Source: Synergistaceae bacterium UBA6101
GTDB lineage: Bacteria > Synergistota > Synergistia > Synergistales > Synergistaceae
Reading direction: 5' to 3'
DNA length: 64,000 nt
NCBI GenBank assembly: GCA_002428495.1
Contig: DIWR01000024.1
Coordinates: forward strand, 1 to 64,000
Shown here: positions 45,937 to 55,074 of the stretch, one piece after another
Position numbering within the stretch: the first letter of the stretch is position 1
Layout: every line of letters starts with the position of its first letter
Translations under genes and position numbers: made by a program
Notes under the pieces: generated by a model
The model's database searches: none
The model's input: only the letters and a program-made list of their open reading frames with translations
Told to the model about the DNA's origin: nothing

Positions 45937-47103
45937 TCATTCCAGTTCGTAGGCAAGCCAGTCGGGGATCCCCTGCTTTGATTTCTCATCCTTTACTGCG
46001 GAGTAAAGCTGTTTTATCGAGTATGCTCTCGTTCCGTCTGCTATGTTCGGCTCACATTTCAGGTAGTACCATACAGAGATAGCGTTCTTCTCCTTCTGCC
46101 CGTCTTCATAGTATCCCCGGAGTTTTACAACGTGACCCTCCTGGTCATTATAATAATATTCCCATTTCGGTTTGAGTATGAATTTGTTTACTACCTCGGC
46201 CCATGGGAGTCCGTCTTTAGCATACCTCATTTTTCCGACCATCTCTATTGCCGTCTCGGGTACAATGGGATCCCTTACCATTTTATCGGTAAGGATAGTC
46301 TTAGCTTCTTCATTTCCTGCCATTGCGGATTTTTTGTACCATTCCCTTGCGATCGCGTCATCCTGTGTCACGCCGTTTCCCTTGTCATAGAGTTTTCCCA
46401 TGTTCAGCATGGAATAGGGCAGCTCTTTTTCCGCTGCTTTCCTGAACCAGGAAGCAGCTTCGAAGTAGTCCTGCTTGACTCCTATGCCGTATTTGTACAT
46501 AGTCCCCAGAACTTCCATTGCATCGGGGTTCTTATATTCAGCTGACTGTTTAAGTAGGGCAAGCGCATCCTTTGGTTTGTTCTTGGCAAAGAGCTTGCCT
46601 GCTTTAACGTAGTCAGTGTCTTCTTTTGTGTAGCCCGCCATCTGTTCGCCCATGACCAGAGTCAGGTCATTCACGGGATATCTGGCGTAATTCTGGTCAG
46701 ACCACCCGGACTCTACAAGTGTCTCGAAATAGATCCTCGCCTTTACGAGATCTTTTTCAACACCATACCCCCCGGTCTTGTAGATCTGTCCCAGTTCGTG
46801 CATGGCAAAATCTTTTTTTACAAAGGGGAACTGCAGATAGTTCTTGTACCACTTTGCGCTTTCAGCGTACATCGTATCGAAGTTTGCCTGGTTTTTGTAA
46901 ATATAGCCGAGCATCCACATTGCATCAGGGTCAGGCACTTTTTCGACGATCTTCTTGAAGAGCGGAGCGGCCGCGGCAGCTCCCTGATTTTGATATACGG
47001 CGTAGGCCTGGTCATACTCAGGGCCTGCCGCAAATAGCGGACAGGGTGAAGCTAAAAGGAGCAGAAAAAGGAAAAGAAACATAAATAGGATCGTTTTTTT
47101 CAT
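45937..47103 (-). CDS. Exported Sel1-repeat protein
   Basis: The 388-residue protein has a signal peptide (MKKTILFMFLFLFLLLLASPC) and Sel1-like repeats at about residues 70-290, best seen in AMEVLGTMYKYGIGVKQDY and SMLNMGKLYDKGNGVTQDD, a solenoid fold for protein interactions. The 90-residue C-terminal domain is unrecognised. A cysteine in the signal region (SPC) is not a convincing lipobox. GGGGAGGTG precedes the ATG at 47103. It is likely a periplasmic scaffold of unknown role. Confidence 0.8.
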   Translation of the reverse strand: MKKTILFMFLFLFLLLLASPCPLFAAGPEYDQAYAVYQNQGAAAAAPLFKKIVEKVPDPDAMWMLGYIYKNQANFDTMYAESAKWYKNYLQFPFVKKDFAMHELGQIYKTGGYGVEKDLVKARIYFETLVESGWSDQNYARYPVNDLTLVMGEQMAGYTKEDTDYVKAGKLFAKNKPKDALALLKQSAEYKNPDAMEVLGTMYKYGIGVKQDYFEAASWFRKAAEKELPYSMLNMGKLYDKGNGVTQDDAIAREWYKKSAMAGNEEAKTILTDKMVRDPIVPETAIEMVGKMRYAKDGLPWAEVVNKFILKPKWEYYYNDQEGHVVKLRGYYEDGQKEKNAISVWYYLKCEPNIADGTRAYSIKQLYSAVKDEKSKQGIPDWLAYELE

Positions 47104-47365
47104 AAAAGAACACCTCCCCAAAATATCAAGACAATGACATTATAATTCGGTAAAGTCACTGTGTCATTACAAATTTTTAATAATTTTTATTTCGGCCCGG
47201 CATGAGAAACGGCAGATTCAACCCGGATCCGGCTGAGATATTAAGATGTTTTCATCCCCGCCCTTTCCCGTTTATAATAGTATCGTTCATGATAAAAAAC
47301 ATAATTTTGATTTAAGAGAACAGGCAGCGGAGCTGCCGGCTGTTGATAACAGGGAGGATGAAGCT

Positions 47366-47746
47366 ATGAAACAGATCGTTCCTGAGTACAAAATCAAGAA
47401 TAAGGGACATTACAGTCCGGGGATATTGTCAAAGGGCATGCTTTACATCTCGGGCCAGCTCTCAAGAGATCCCGACACGTTTATGATCGCCTCCGGAGGA
47501 GCCCGCGAACATGCGGCGCTTGCGCTTGCCAACATTGAGAGGGTACTGCGTGAGGCCGGGTTGGCCAGAGAAAACGTTGTCCAGTGCCGTATTTATGTAT
47601 CTGACATAGATATGTGGGATGAAGTGAACGAAGCTTACTCAGAATTTTTTGCGGATCACAAGCCTGCAAGGTGCGTCGTGCCCTGCGGAAAGCTCCATTT
47701 TGGCTGTCTTGTGGAGATAGAGGCCGTCGCGGAGGTACCGAAATGA
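47366..47746 (+). CDS. RidA-family reactive enamine/imine deaminase
   Basis: The 126-residue protein belongs to the Rid (YjgF/YER057c/UK114) family: SKGMLYISGQL, LANIERVLREAGL and KPARCVVPCGKL with the conserved substrate-binding arginine, then VEIEAVAEV. RidA hydrolyses 2-aminoacrylate and related intermediates released by PLP enzymes. It overlaps the start of the threonine synthase gene by four bases (ATGA), which supports a role as its damage-control partner. GGGAGGA precedes the ATG at 47366; the reading from 47246 is not supported. Confidence 0.9.
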   Translation: MKQIVPEYKIKNKGHYSPGILSKGMLYISGQLSRDPDTFMIASGGAREHAALALANIERVLREAGLARENVVQCRIYVSDIDMWDEVNEAYSEFFADHKPARCVVPCGKLHFGCLVEIEAVAEVPK

Positions 47747-48837
47747 ATTTTGTCTGCGGTAAATGCGGTACTATTGAGAGCACAAGGACCCGTAAGCCCA
47801 AGTGCGAGTGCGGAGGACTCTGGAAACTTGATTTTGACGCGCCACGATACGATCCGTCACGTATAGACAAAAGCATCTGGGGGATGTTCCGCTACAAAGA
47901 GTTCATGGCGCTCGAGGGTGAGACATGGCGCGAAGTTACCCTGGGAGAGGGAATGACCCCGATAGTAAGCTTCAGCGATGATGTGCTCCTCAAAATGGAT
48001 TATTTTATGCCTACCCTTTCCTTCAAGGACAGAGGAGCCGCTGTCCTTATCGCTCACTGCAAAGCCATAGGGGTAGATTCTGTCGTACAGGACAGCAGCG
48101 GCAACGCCGGAAACAGCGTCGCTGCATACTGCGGCAGATGTGGAATAGACTGTGAGATCTTTGTGCCGGAGGGAACGTCACCCAAAAAGATCGACATGAT
48201 AAAGGCGCACGGTGCGCGCATCAACATAGTCCCCGGATCACGCGACAACTGTGCCGATGCCTGCAGGACCAAGGTGGAAAAAGAGGGAAAGTACTACGCT
48301 AACCACGTATATAACCCATTCTTTTACGAGGGGACCAAGACCTACATCTACGAAGTTCACGAACAGCTGGGGAGGATCCCCGAAAATATTTTTATACCGC
48401 TTGGCAACGGGACTCTATTCATAGGTGTGGTAAAAGGGCTCGAAGAGCTTCTTGCGGCAGGGGCGATCGACAGGATGCCAAACATTGTGGCGATACAGAG
48501 CGAGAACTGCGACCCCTTTGTGAAGGCGGCGGAGGCCGGTGAAAAAGTTCCTGCGAGAGTCTACCCCAAACCTACTCTAGCTGAAGGGATAGCTATAGGT
48601 CGTCCGGCGCGCGGTGAAGAGATACTTGAGTACATATACAGGCATGATGTCAGGCTTATCAGGGCACCGGAAGATAAGATACTTGAAGCAAGATCTCTGT
48701 TGGCTGAAAAGGGTATTTACTGCGAGCACACGACAGCCGCAAATTACGCCGCATACCTTAAATACTGCGAGGTGCACGGAAAAACGCCCGACAGCCTGCT
48801 TACGATGTGCGGAGCGGGGCTCAAATCAGATCATTGA
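47743..48837 (+). CDS. thrC: Threonine synthase-like PLP enzyme
   Basis: The 364-residue PLP-dependent enzyme has the fold type II motifs TLSFKDRGA, with the PLP lysine at about 95, and QDSSGNAGNSVAAY. A four-cysteine zinc ribbon (C5, C8, C21, C23) begins the protein. The family includes threonine synthases with N-terminal zinc ribbons, but also other lyases acting on serine or threonine derivatives, so thrC is the best guess. The start overlaps the ridA stop. It converges with the amidinotransferase-like gene. Confidence 0.75.
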   Translation: MNFVCGKCGTIESTRTRKPKCECGGLWKLDFDAPRYDPSRIDKSIWGMFRYKEFMALEGETWREVTLGEGMTPIVSFSDDVLLKMDYFMPTLSFKDRGAAVLIAHCKAIGVDSVVQDSSGNAGNSVAAYCGRCGIDCEIFVPEGTSPKKIDMIKAHGARINIVPGSRDNCADACRTKVEKEGKYYANHVYNPFFYEGTKTYIYEVHEQLGRIPENIFIPLGNGTLFIGVVKGLEELLAAGAIDRMPNIVAIQSENCDPFVKAAEAGEKVPARVYPKPTLAEGIAIGRPARGEEILEYIYRHDVRLIRAPEDKILEARSLLAEKGIYCEHTTAANYAAYLKYCEVHGKTPDSLLTMCGAGLKSDH

Positions 48838-48909
48838 GAATAACAGAGGGTCCCCCTGCCGAATGCTTTTGCGGCGCCCGACAGGAGGACCGCATACATA
48901 TAGCACAGA

Positions 48910-49890
48910 TCACTTAATTTTCCTTATCAGAGGCTGGGTGGCACACCGCAGCGAGCCGCCCTGTCCGTTGTGAGTCCCGAAAAATACCATGTGGACTTTA
49001 ATATTCCTCTTCTCAAGTTCAGACTGCAGATATCTGTTGTCGTTGTGCTCATTGAAGGACATGATGTAGTTTTTGCTGTTGACCGGTATTCCGTTTACCG
49101 CAAGCCTCTGCACGCTCTCAATGCCGACCTTGATCAGGTCTCAGCTCCTGATGTGTTCCGGCAGTCCATCAATAAAAGCTTCTTCACAAACTATCGCGAG
49201 GCCTTCACGCGGAACAGAGAGAACGCAGTCGAGATGGAGGACGTCCTCCCTCAGAGGGACCCGTACAACATCATAGGAACTTCCCAGAATATTTTTAAGC
49301 CATCTGTAGCCTGCTTCGTTTGATCCGACGCTTGGATTCCGGGTGTTGCCGACAAGGATAGTCCTGCCCAATACAATAACGTCTCAGCCTTCCAGAAGCG
49401 GAGTATCAGAGTCGGGAGGGGCAAGCAATTCCGTGTGGGGCATGGAGAACCATCTGACATTACTCTTTGTACACTTGTCTGTCAGCAATTCTTTGAACCC
49501 GGATATGTCAACTTTTCTAAGCGGTGTCCGAAGATTGAGCTCTATCAGGTTGTTTCCGATCACGGCGATGTTATCTCTGGGAAAATCCTGGCTGAACCCG
49601 TTGAGCAGGACGTCGGAACCATAATTTTTCTTTATGAAATCAACAGTTATCTCTTTAGGACGATATACTTTGACTCCAAGGGAATTTAAAATGTTGATCA
49701 GCGCAAGATTTTCTTCTTCCAGCATCTCGGTCTCGCTTTTGCCGGTTTTGGGGTGGATCATATCAGTCCAGAGCATCCCCGCGGTCTTTCTGGCATACTC
49801 GGCTTCGTCCAACGGCAATACTTTTTTTAAAATATGATCGATCAGGTAATAAGAAGCATAGTGGTCCTCGAAAAAGGCGGTGATATAATA
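48910..49890 (-). pseudogene. Amidinotransferase/arginine-deiminase-family gene with two in-frame TGA codons
   Basis: Reading from 49890 down to 48910 a single frame encodes an amidinotransferase-superfamily protein interrupted by TGA at 49386-49384 and at 49143-49141, with no frameshift. The sequence on both sides stays family-like: TELLAPPDSDTPLLEG, then DVIVLGRTILVGNT, HLDCVLSVPREGLAIVCEEA, and the catalytic-Cys segment GGSLRCATQP near the end. The final stop is also TGA. Both stops lie in the context GC-TGA-GAC. Neither a start codon with a ribosome binding site nor the N-terminal part is clear. A decayed gene is most likely; UGA recoding or read-through is possible but unsupported. Confidence 0.8.
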
Positions 49891-49945
49891 GACAAGCAGC
49901 AAGCCCAACCGACAGGGCAACGCCTTTTCGCAGAGAGTGGAATGG

Positions 49946-50449
49946 ATGGACAAATTTTCAGATCTCTTCTCATATGATAAAACATCAAACAGGGACAGGG
50001 CGGAAGAGGTTTCTCCCTTCAAAGTCGTTTTTGAAAAAAGAGCTATCTTTCAAACGCTTGTTATTACCGCATTTACACTATTACTGCTGACGGCAGTCGC
50101 CCTTGTGTGGCCATGGGATGACCTGCCGCACAGAAGACCGTTTGACATGGTTTTGAAGCTGATGATCTCCGGGTTTGCCGCAGCGGTGGCGGAGGAAATT
50201 TTTTTCAGGGGCTGGATCCAGCCGGCGCTGAGGAGGAGATATTCAGCGGCAGTTTCAATAGTGGCTGTAAACCTTGTATTCGCGCCTTTGCACCTTATTG
50301 CCGCTCCCTATAGTATTTCCCTTCTCACCTTCTTCCCGGGGCTGATAATGGGGTGGCTGCGCGAGAAATATGGAAATATACTTCCCTCAATAATTTTTCA
50401 TTTTCTGGGAAACGTCTGGGCTATCTGGTTCTTTCCCTCGCCTTTTTAA
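49946..50449 (+). CDS. CPBP-family intramembrane metalloprotease
   Basis: The 167-residue membrane protein has the three CPBP (CAAX protease and bacteriocin-processing) motifs: EE-x3-R in EEIFFRGWIQ, F-x3-H in FAPLH, and H-x3-N in HFLGNVWA. Membrane segments lie between. The ATG at 49946 follows AGAGTGG; the GTG at 49937 is an alternative. The 5' end overlaps the region of the degenerate amidinotransferase gene on the other strand. The substrate is not known. Confidence 0.85.
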   Translation: MDKFSDLFSYDKTSNRDRAEEVSPFKVVFEKRAIFQTLVITAFTLLLLTAVALVWPWDDLPHRRPFDMVLKLMISGFAAAVAEEIFFRGWIQPALRRRYSAAVSIVAVNLVFAPLHLIAAPYSISLLTFFPGLIMGWLREKYGNILPSIIFHFLGNVWAIWFFPSPF

Positions 50450-50547
50450 AGTTATAGGATATCAGGGCAGCAATGCGTAAAAATAAATGGTAATATATTA
50501 AAATAAGATCTCAAAACTTACAGAACAAAGGGGACAGGCAGATTCTT

Positions 50548-50985
50548 ATGAAAACGAAAAAATTCATTGATAAACGGCGTGGTTTTACCCTGATAGAAAT
50601 AATGGTCGTTGTTGTGATCATTGGCCTCCTTTCGGCTCTTGTCGGTCCCAGGCTGATCGGACAGAGTGAAGAGGCAAAGATAAAGACTACAAGGACCCAG
50701 ATAGCACAATTGGAGCAGGTATTGGGCCTTTTCCATTTGGACAACGGTTTTTACCCGACGACAGACCAGGGACTTGCCGCCCTTGTGAATCCGCCGACCA
50801 CTCCTCCCGAACCGCTCAATTACCAAAAGAACGGTTATATGAAAAAGGTCCCCAAAGACGCCTGGGGAAGGGAGTTTATTTATGAATCTCCCGGTCGGCA
50901 TGGAGACTTCGACATCTTCTCATATGGGGCGGACGGCAGGGAAGGCGGAGAAGATCCAAACTCAGACATATCAAACTGGGAATAG
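50548..50985 (+). CDS. gspG: Type II secretion major pseudopilin GspG
   Basis: The 145-residue pseudopilin has a prepilin leader cut between Gly and Phe in KRRGFTLIEIMVVVVIIGLL with Glu5 present, then the GspG-type C-terminal domain with YPTTDQGLAALV, WGREFIYESPGRHG and FDIFSYGADGREGGED, which binds calcium in known structures. It forms the piston-like filament of the secreton. It is encoded on the opposite strand and about 1.4 kb away from the main gsp block, in tandem with a peptidoglycan-peptidase gene. Confidence 0.96.
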   Translation: MKTKKFIDKRRGFTLIEIMVVVVIIGLLSALVGPRLIGQSEEAKIKTTRTQIAQLEQVLGLFHLDNGFYPTTDQGLAALVNPPTTPPEPLNYQKNGYMKKVPKDAWGREFIYESPGRHGDFDIFSYGADGREGGEDPNSDISNWE

Positions 50986-51002
50986 TGAAAAGGCGCAGCT
51001 TG

Positions 51003-51054
51003 ATCAGGCTGCGTCTACGCTTATTCCATCTTTCCCTTTTATATCAGGCTGCGT
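51003..51054 (+). repeat. Two 12-base direct repeats between gspG and the M23 peptidase gene
   Basis: ATCAGGCTGCGT occurs at 51003-51014 and again at 51043-51054. The first copy also forms part of a 6-base hairpin with CGCAGC at 50994-50999. The role is unknown; they may be binding sites. Confidence 0.45.
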
Positions 51055-51135
51055 ACTGTTCACACCCATGATCATTTTGTGTTGTCTGAGTCAGTTCAAA
51101 GAGACGTATCATTTTCTGAAAGGGACAGAGCAAGG

Positions 51136-52407
51136 ATGGAAAAGCCAGCTGCAATAGTTAGTAAGTATAAGAGAGCAATAATGCTCTTGTCTTCATTCAT
51201 TATCATGGCAGCCGCAGCGGTATCGTTGTCTGTGGCAGGTGAACTGTACCTTCATGATCCAAGGAGCGCTTCAGGTGAAGATGTAATATCTATAGGCGGA
51301 AGGGATCTGCTGAACATGTCCAATCTTACGCCGCCCGAGAGAGAACTTTACCGCACTCTGTCCCAAAACGGGGGGGTAGTAACTGATGGGCTGATCTCCT
51401 CAATGGGCGACAACAGACATTGGGACGAACTTGTTCTTAAAAAGGACGAATCTGTGGAGTTTACTGCAAAAAAATATTACATCACGGCAGAGGATCTTCT
51501 TAGGATAAACGGAATTGACGGGAAAAAAGAGAGGGAAAAGGATATCGTGATCTATGTGCCCAGAGGCAGGGAGCATATTGAGGAGACCTCAGTCTTTGTT
51601 AAAGAAATGAAAAAAAGGGAGGCAGATTTTTTAAGGCAGAAAAAACTGATATCAGTGACAGCATACATAGTAAAAGATGGAGACACTCTCTGGTCGATAG
51701 CTGAGAGGTTCGGCCTTGCCCCGGATACGATAATAGGAACAAACAGTCCGGAAAAAATAAACAGCCTTTTGCCGGGCACAATACTGCGGATACCCGACAG
51801 GGAGGGAATATTTGTCAAAGTACCTGAGGGGGAAAGCATTGAGAGAATTTCATCTCTATATGGCACGAAGATAGATCAGGTCTGTGCGGTAAACGGCATT
51901 GCTCCCGGCTCGGTGCCCTCTTCTGGCAGAGAGGTCTTTTTGCCGGGTGCTGATTATGCGGCAGTTATACAGACAGATACAGGAAAGGTAAAAATAGCAT
52001 CCGGAAGAGAATACCTGCTGCGAAATACCCTCATGTGGCCTGTCAGGGGAAGAGTTTCGAGCCTGTTTGGCTGGAGGAGCCCCTCTTATGCTTCTGCAGG
52101 CAGTTTCCACTCAGGCCTGGATATAATGGCTCCATATGGGAGAGGGATAGTCTCGGCGATGGACGGCATAGTCGTCTATTCAGGCTGGATGGGAGGGTAC
52201 GGCAAGACTGTTGTTATCGATCACGCAGACGGGATCACGACCCTCTACGGACACTGCAGCGATCTGGCAGTCCAAAAAGGAGATCCGGTCTATTCCGGTC
52301 AGCTTATATCCTATGTTGGGAGCACCGGAAGGTCGACCGGCAGCCACCTTCACTTTGAGGTAAGAAAGAACAGTTTTCCGATAGATCCCCTAAGGGCCCT
52401 CAGATAA
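51136..52407 (+). CDS. LysM-domain M23 peptidase
   Basis: The 423-residue protein has an N-terminal signal anchor, up to three LysM-like modules (the clearest begins AYIVKDGDTLWSIAERFGL) and a C-terminal M23 peptidase domain with HSGLDIMAPYG (His and Asp zinc ligands) and SHLHFEV (His-x-His). It should be secreted and cut peptidoglycan cross-links or act as a NlpD/EnvC-like activator. All zinc ligands appear present, so it can be active. The ATG at 51136 is the likely start. It converges with gspF with three bases between. Confidence 0.88.
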   Translation: MEKPAAIVSKYKRAIMLLSSFIIMAAAAVSLSVAGELYLHDPRSASGEDVISIGGRDLLNMSNLTPPERELYRTLSQNGGVVTDGLISSMGDNRHWDELVLKKDESVEFTAKKYYITAEDLLRINGIDGKKEREKDIVIYVPRGREHIEETSVFVKEMKKREADFLRQKKLISVTAYIVKDGDTLWSIAERFGLAPDTIIGTNSPEKINSLLPGTILRIPDREGIFVKVPEGESIERISSLYGTKIDQVCAVNGIAPGSVPSSGREVFLPGADYAAVIQTDTGKVKIASGREYLLRNTLMWPVRGRVSSLFGWRSPSYASAGSFHSGLDIMAPYGRGIVSAMDGIVVYSGWMGGYGKTVVIDHADGITTLYGHCSDLAVQKGDPVYSGQLISYVGSTGRSTGSHLHFEVRKNSFPIDPLRALR

Positions 52408-52410
52408 TTT

Positions 52411-53586
52411 TTATCGGGTCGCAAGAGTCGAAAGGTCAAATATTGGCAGAAGCACAGCTATCACCACGAACCCCACAAGAAAACCCATTACAAGTATTAT
52501 TATGGGCTCTGCAAGCTCGGCGTATTTTTGCATCGATGACTGCGCGATGTCCCAACAGTTGCTGCCGAGCCGGATCAGCCCGTCAGGAAGGTCCCTCCCA
52601 TTTTCGCTGACCCTTACCACAGAGACTATCTCTTCAGGGAAGGAACCCTCTTTTTCAAGCCCCTGTGAAAACCTGTATCCTTTTTTTATATGGTCCTGCA
52701 CAATTTGAAGCCTTCCCCTGACAGGATCGAGAGGTTCTGTGAGTTTGAGCGCCTGGATAAGCGGCATGCCCGATTTCAGAAGCGTTCCGGTCTGTGAAAA
52801 TATCATTGAGAATGCAATGTTTTCCTTTATCTCCCTGAATACCGGAATAGTAATGCTCCTGCCGCTTTTGCGCAGAAAAATGAAAACGATCAAAATTGCT
52901 GCCAGAAACGGAATAAAGCCGACCCTTACAGCATCAGAGATAAAGATCAAAAGACGGGTCACAAAGGGAAGTTCCGCTCCTGAATCAATTACCAGCGCTG
53001 TCAGCCTTGGGACAACAAACGTAAGGAGGAAGACTACCACTGCCATCCCAACCAGAAACATCAGGAGCGGATAGGTAAGCGAAGAACGAAGCTTCCTTCG
53101 GAGATGGACCTCGTTGTATATCAGTTCCGCGGCTTTCTCCAGAATATCAGGAAGCGAGGCGGATCTTTCCCCTGATTCGACCATGCCGACCAGGCTCTCT
53201 CTGAAGACCCCTGCAACACGCATTGAAGCTGCAAGTGAACGGCCGCCCTCGACAGATTCCCTCAACTCAGTGTAGATAGGTCTTAGGAGCTTATTTCTGG
53301 TCTGTCTCTGGAGCAGCCTAAGCACTTCAGTTATTGAAAGTCCGCTTTTGATGTAGGAAGAGAGTGTTATGCAGAAGAGATGCTGATCTTCCAGGCTGAT
53401 CTGCCTGGCCCTCTTCCTGCGCCCGGAGAAAAGGTTGAGCTTTCTGCTGCTTTCTTCTTTTATGCTTACTACTGTCAGTCCATCGGACACGAGTTCCCTG
53501 AGCAGCTCATTCTCATTCGCAGCTTCTTTACGGAGCTCTTTTTGACGGCCGTCTGCCGTGTAAACGTCAGCTTTAAAAAGGGGCAA
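52411..53586 (-). CDS. gspF: Type II secretion inner-membrane protein GspF
   Basis: The 391-residue platform protein has two similar cytoplasmic GspF domains (FCITLSSYIKSGLSI and MIFSQTGTLLKSGMPL) and three membrane segments (LTYPLLMFLVGMAVVVFLLTF, FIPFLAAILIVFIFL, IIILVMGFLVGFVVIAVLLP). It couples the ATPase GspE to pseudopilus assembly. It lies directly after gspE and ends the reverse-strand block. Confidence 0.95.
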   Translation of the reverse strand: MPLFKADVYTADGRQKELRKEAANENELLRELVSDGLTVVSIKEESSRKLNLFSGRRKRARQISLEDQHLFCITLSSYIKSGLSITEVLRLLQRQTRNKLLRPIYTELRESVEGGRSLAASMRVAGVFRESLVGMVESGERSASLPDILEKAAELIYNEVHLRRKLRSSLTYPLLMFLVGMAVVVFLLTFVVPRLTALVIDSGAELPFVTRLLIFISDAVRVGFIPFLAAILIVFIFLRKSGRSITIPVFREIKENIAFSMIFSQTGTLLKSGMPLIQALKLTEPLDPVRGRLQIVQDHIKKGYRFSQGLEKEGSFPEEIVSVVRVSENGRDLPDGLIRLGSNCWDIAQSSMQKYAELAEPIIILVMGFLVGFVVIAVLLPIFDLSTLATR

Positions 53587-53589
53587 GTC

Positions 53590-55074
53590 TTACACCTCTC
53601 CGACTACCCGCAGCATTTCTTCGGGGGTCGTCTCGCCGTTTGCAACTGCCTTTATGCCCAGTTCGAGAAGGGTGCAGAAGCCATTTCTTCGTGCCAGTTT
53701 ACGCAGTTCGGAAGAAGGGGTTTTCTCCGCTATGGCTGCCTGTATCTCCGGTGTAACGTCAAATTGCTCATAAAGGCCGAAACGTCCGATATACCCGGTT
53801 CCTCTGCACATTTCACATCCTTTTCCCCGCCATGCCATACCTATTCCATGCTGAAGGATCACTCCTGATGCAGGGACCTCTTCTCTGCAATGGGGGCAGA
53901 TCCTCCTTACAAGTCTCTGTGCGACTACTCCGAGCAAAGAGCTTGAAACGAGGTACGGTTCGATCCCCATATCGATAAGTCTTGTTACTGCGCTGATCGA
54001 ATCGTTGGTGTGCAGCGTTGAAAGCACCAGGTGTCCGGTAAGCGAAGACTGTATGCCTATGTGGGCCGTGTCAAAGTCGCGCATTTCTCCTATCATTATG
54101 ATGTCTGGGTCCTGACGGAGTATCGACCTGAGGGAAGAAGAAAATGTAAGTCCGGCTTTGTCGTTTACCTGGACCTGTCCGACGCCCGGGAGGTCGTACT
54201 CAATGGGGTCTTCCACAGTTATAATGTTCACTTGGGGCCTTGCCAGCGCCTGGAGGATCGCATAAAGGCTCGTACTTTTACCTGAACCGGTCGGTCCCGT
54301 GAAAAGTATCATGCCGTTAGGGCGCCTAATGAGTTCTTCCAGCCTTTTTCTCTCGTCAGGCTTCATGCCAAGCTCCTCAAGCGACAGCAGTCCTCTTGCT
54401 TTGTCCAGAAGCCTCATGACCAGCCTTTCGCCGTGCTGCGTGGGGAGTGAGCTGACCCTTATGTCGACCATGCGCTCTCCGAGGCTTATCCCGATCCTTC
54501 CGTCCTGAGGGACGAACCTCTCTGCTATATCAAGGTTTGCCATAACTTTGATCCTGCTTGTAACAGGGGCCTGATGCCCTTTGGAGAGGCTGTATTTGTC
54601 TAGAAGCACGCCGTCTACCCTGTATCTCACGGTGACCCTGTCTTCATAAGGCTCTATATGTATGTCTGTGGCTCTTTCTTTGAGTGATTCTACAATTATT
54701 CCGTTTACAAGCCGTATTACAGGGGCGTCTACGGTATCGCTCATCACTTCCTGGCGGGCCAGCTCTGAGAGGTCGTTTACTTCCTCTATTGAGCTGAGCG
54801 TATCCTGTACTATGCCGCTTTTTATATCGTAAAGGCTCCTTATGAGATGCTGTATATCAGATGCCGGATATATTTCAGTGTCGCAGGACATTCCTGCCTT
54901 TGATGCTATCAGCTGCGCTTCTGTGAAAGCAGAGAGGGCTGAAAGGGCGACGGACATTACACCACCTGATATTCTGAGAGGTACTACCCCTTTATCTCGA
55001 AGGGTGTCCAGGCTTACCCCGGAAGGGATAAGCTGAAGAACTTCTTCGGGTGAAGGCATGGGTTTCAGCGTCAT
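53590..55074 (-). CDS. gspE: Type II secretion ATPase GspE
   Basis: The 494-residue ATPase powers the secreton. It has an N-terminal domain, the Walker A motif GPTGSGKSTS at residues 260-269, the Asp box ITVEDPIEYDLPG, the His box LVLSTLHTNDSISA and a zinc-binding CxxC pair (CPHC, CEMC). Its N-terminal N1E-like part is shorter than in proteobacterial GspE. The ATG overlaps the gspD stop by four bases (ATGA), so it is coupled to the secretin gene. Confidence 0.96.
   Translation of the reverse strand: MTLKPMPSPEEVLQLIPSGVSLDTLRDKGVVPLRISGGVMSVALSALSAFTEAQLIASKAGMSCDTEIYPASDIQHLIRSLYDIKSGIVQDTLSSIEEVNDLSELARQEVMSDTVDAPVIRLVNGIIVESLKERATDIHIEPYEDRVTVRYRVDGVLLDKYSLSKGHQAPVTSRIKVMANLDIAERFVPQDGRIGISLGERMVDIRVSSLPTQHGERLVMRLLDKARGLLSLEELGMKPDERKRLEELIRRPNGMILFTGPTGSGKSTSLYAILQALARPQVNIITVEDPIEYDLPGVGQVQVNDKAGLTFSSSLRSILRQDPDIIMIGEMRDFDTAHIGIQSSLTGHLVLSTLHTNDSISAVTRLIDMGIEPYLVSSSLLGVVAQRLVRRICPHCREEVPASGVILQHGIGMAWRGKGCEMCRGTGYIGRFGLYEQFDVTPEIQAAIAEKTPSSELRKLARRNGFCTLLELGIKAVANGETTPEEMLRVVGEV

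Noticed and set aside
49141..49386. UGA as a sense codon (alternative genetic code) to explain the interrupted gene
   Set aside because: TGA clearly ends cobU, cobS, the HAD gene and metF, and tRNA-Trp here has anticodon CCA, so a general recoding is unlikely.
49141..49386. Selenocysteine at the two TGA codons
   Set aside because: No convincing SECIS-like hairpin follows either stop, and the catalytic Cys is encoded normally elsewhere in the gene.
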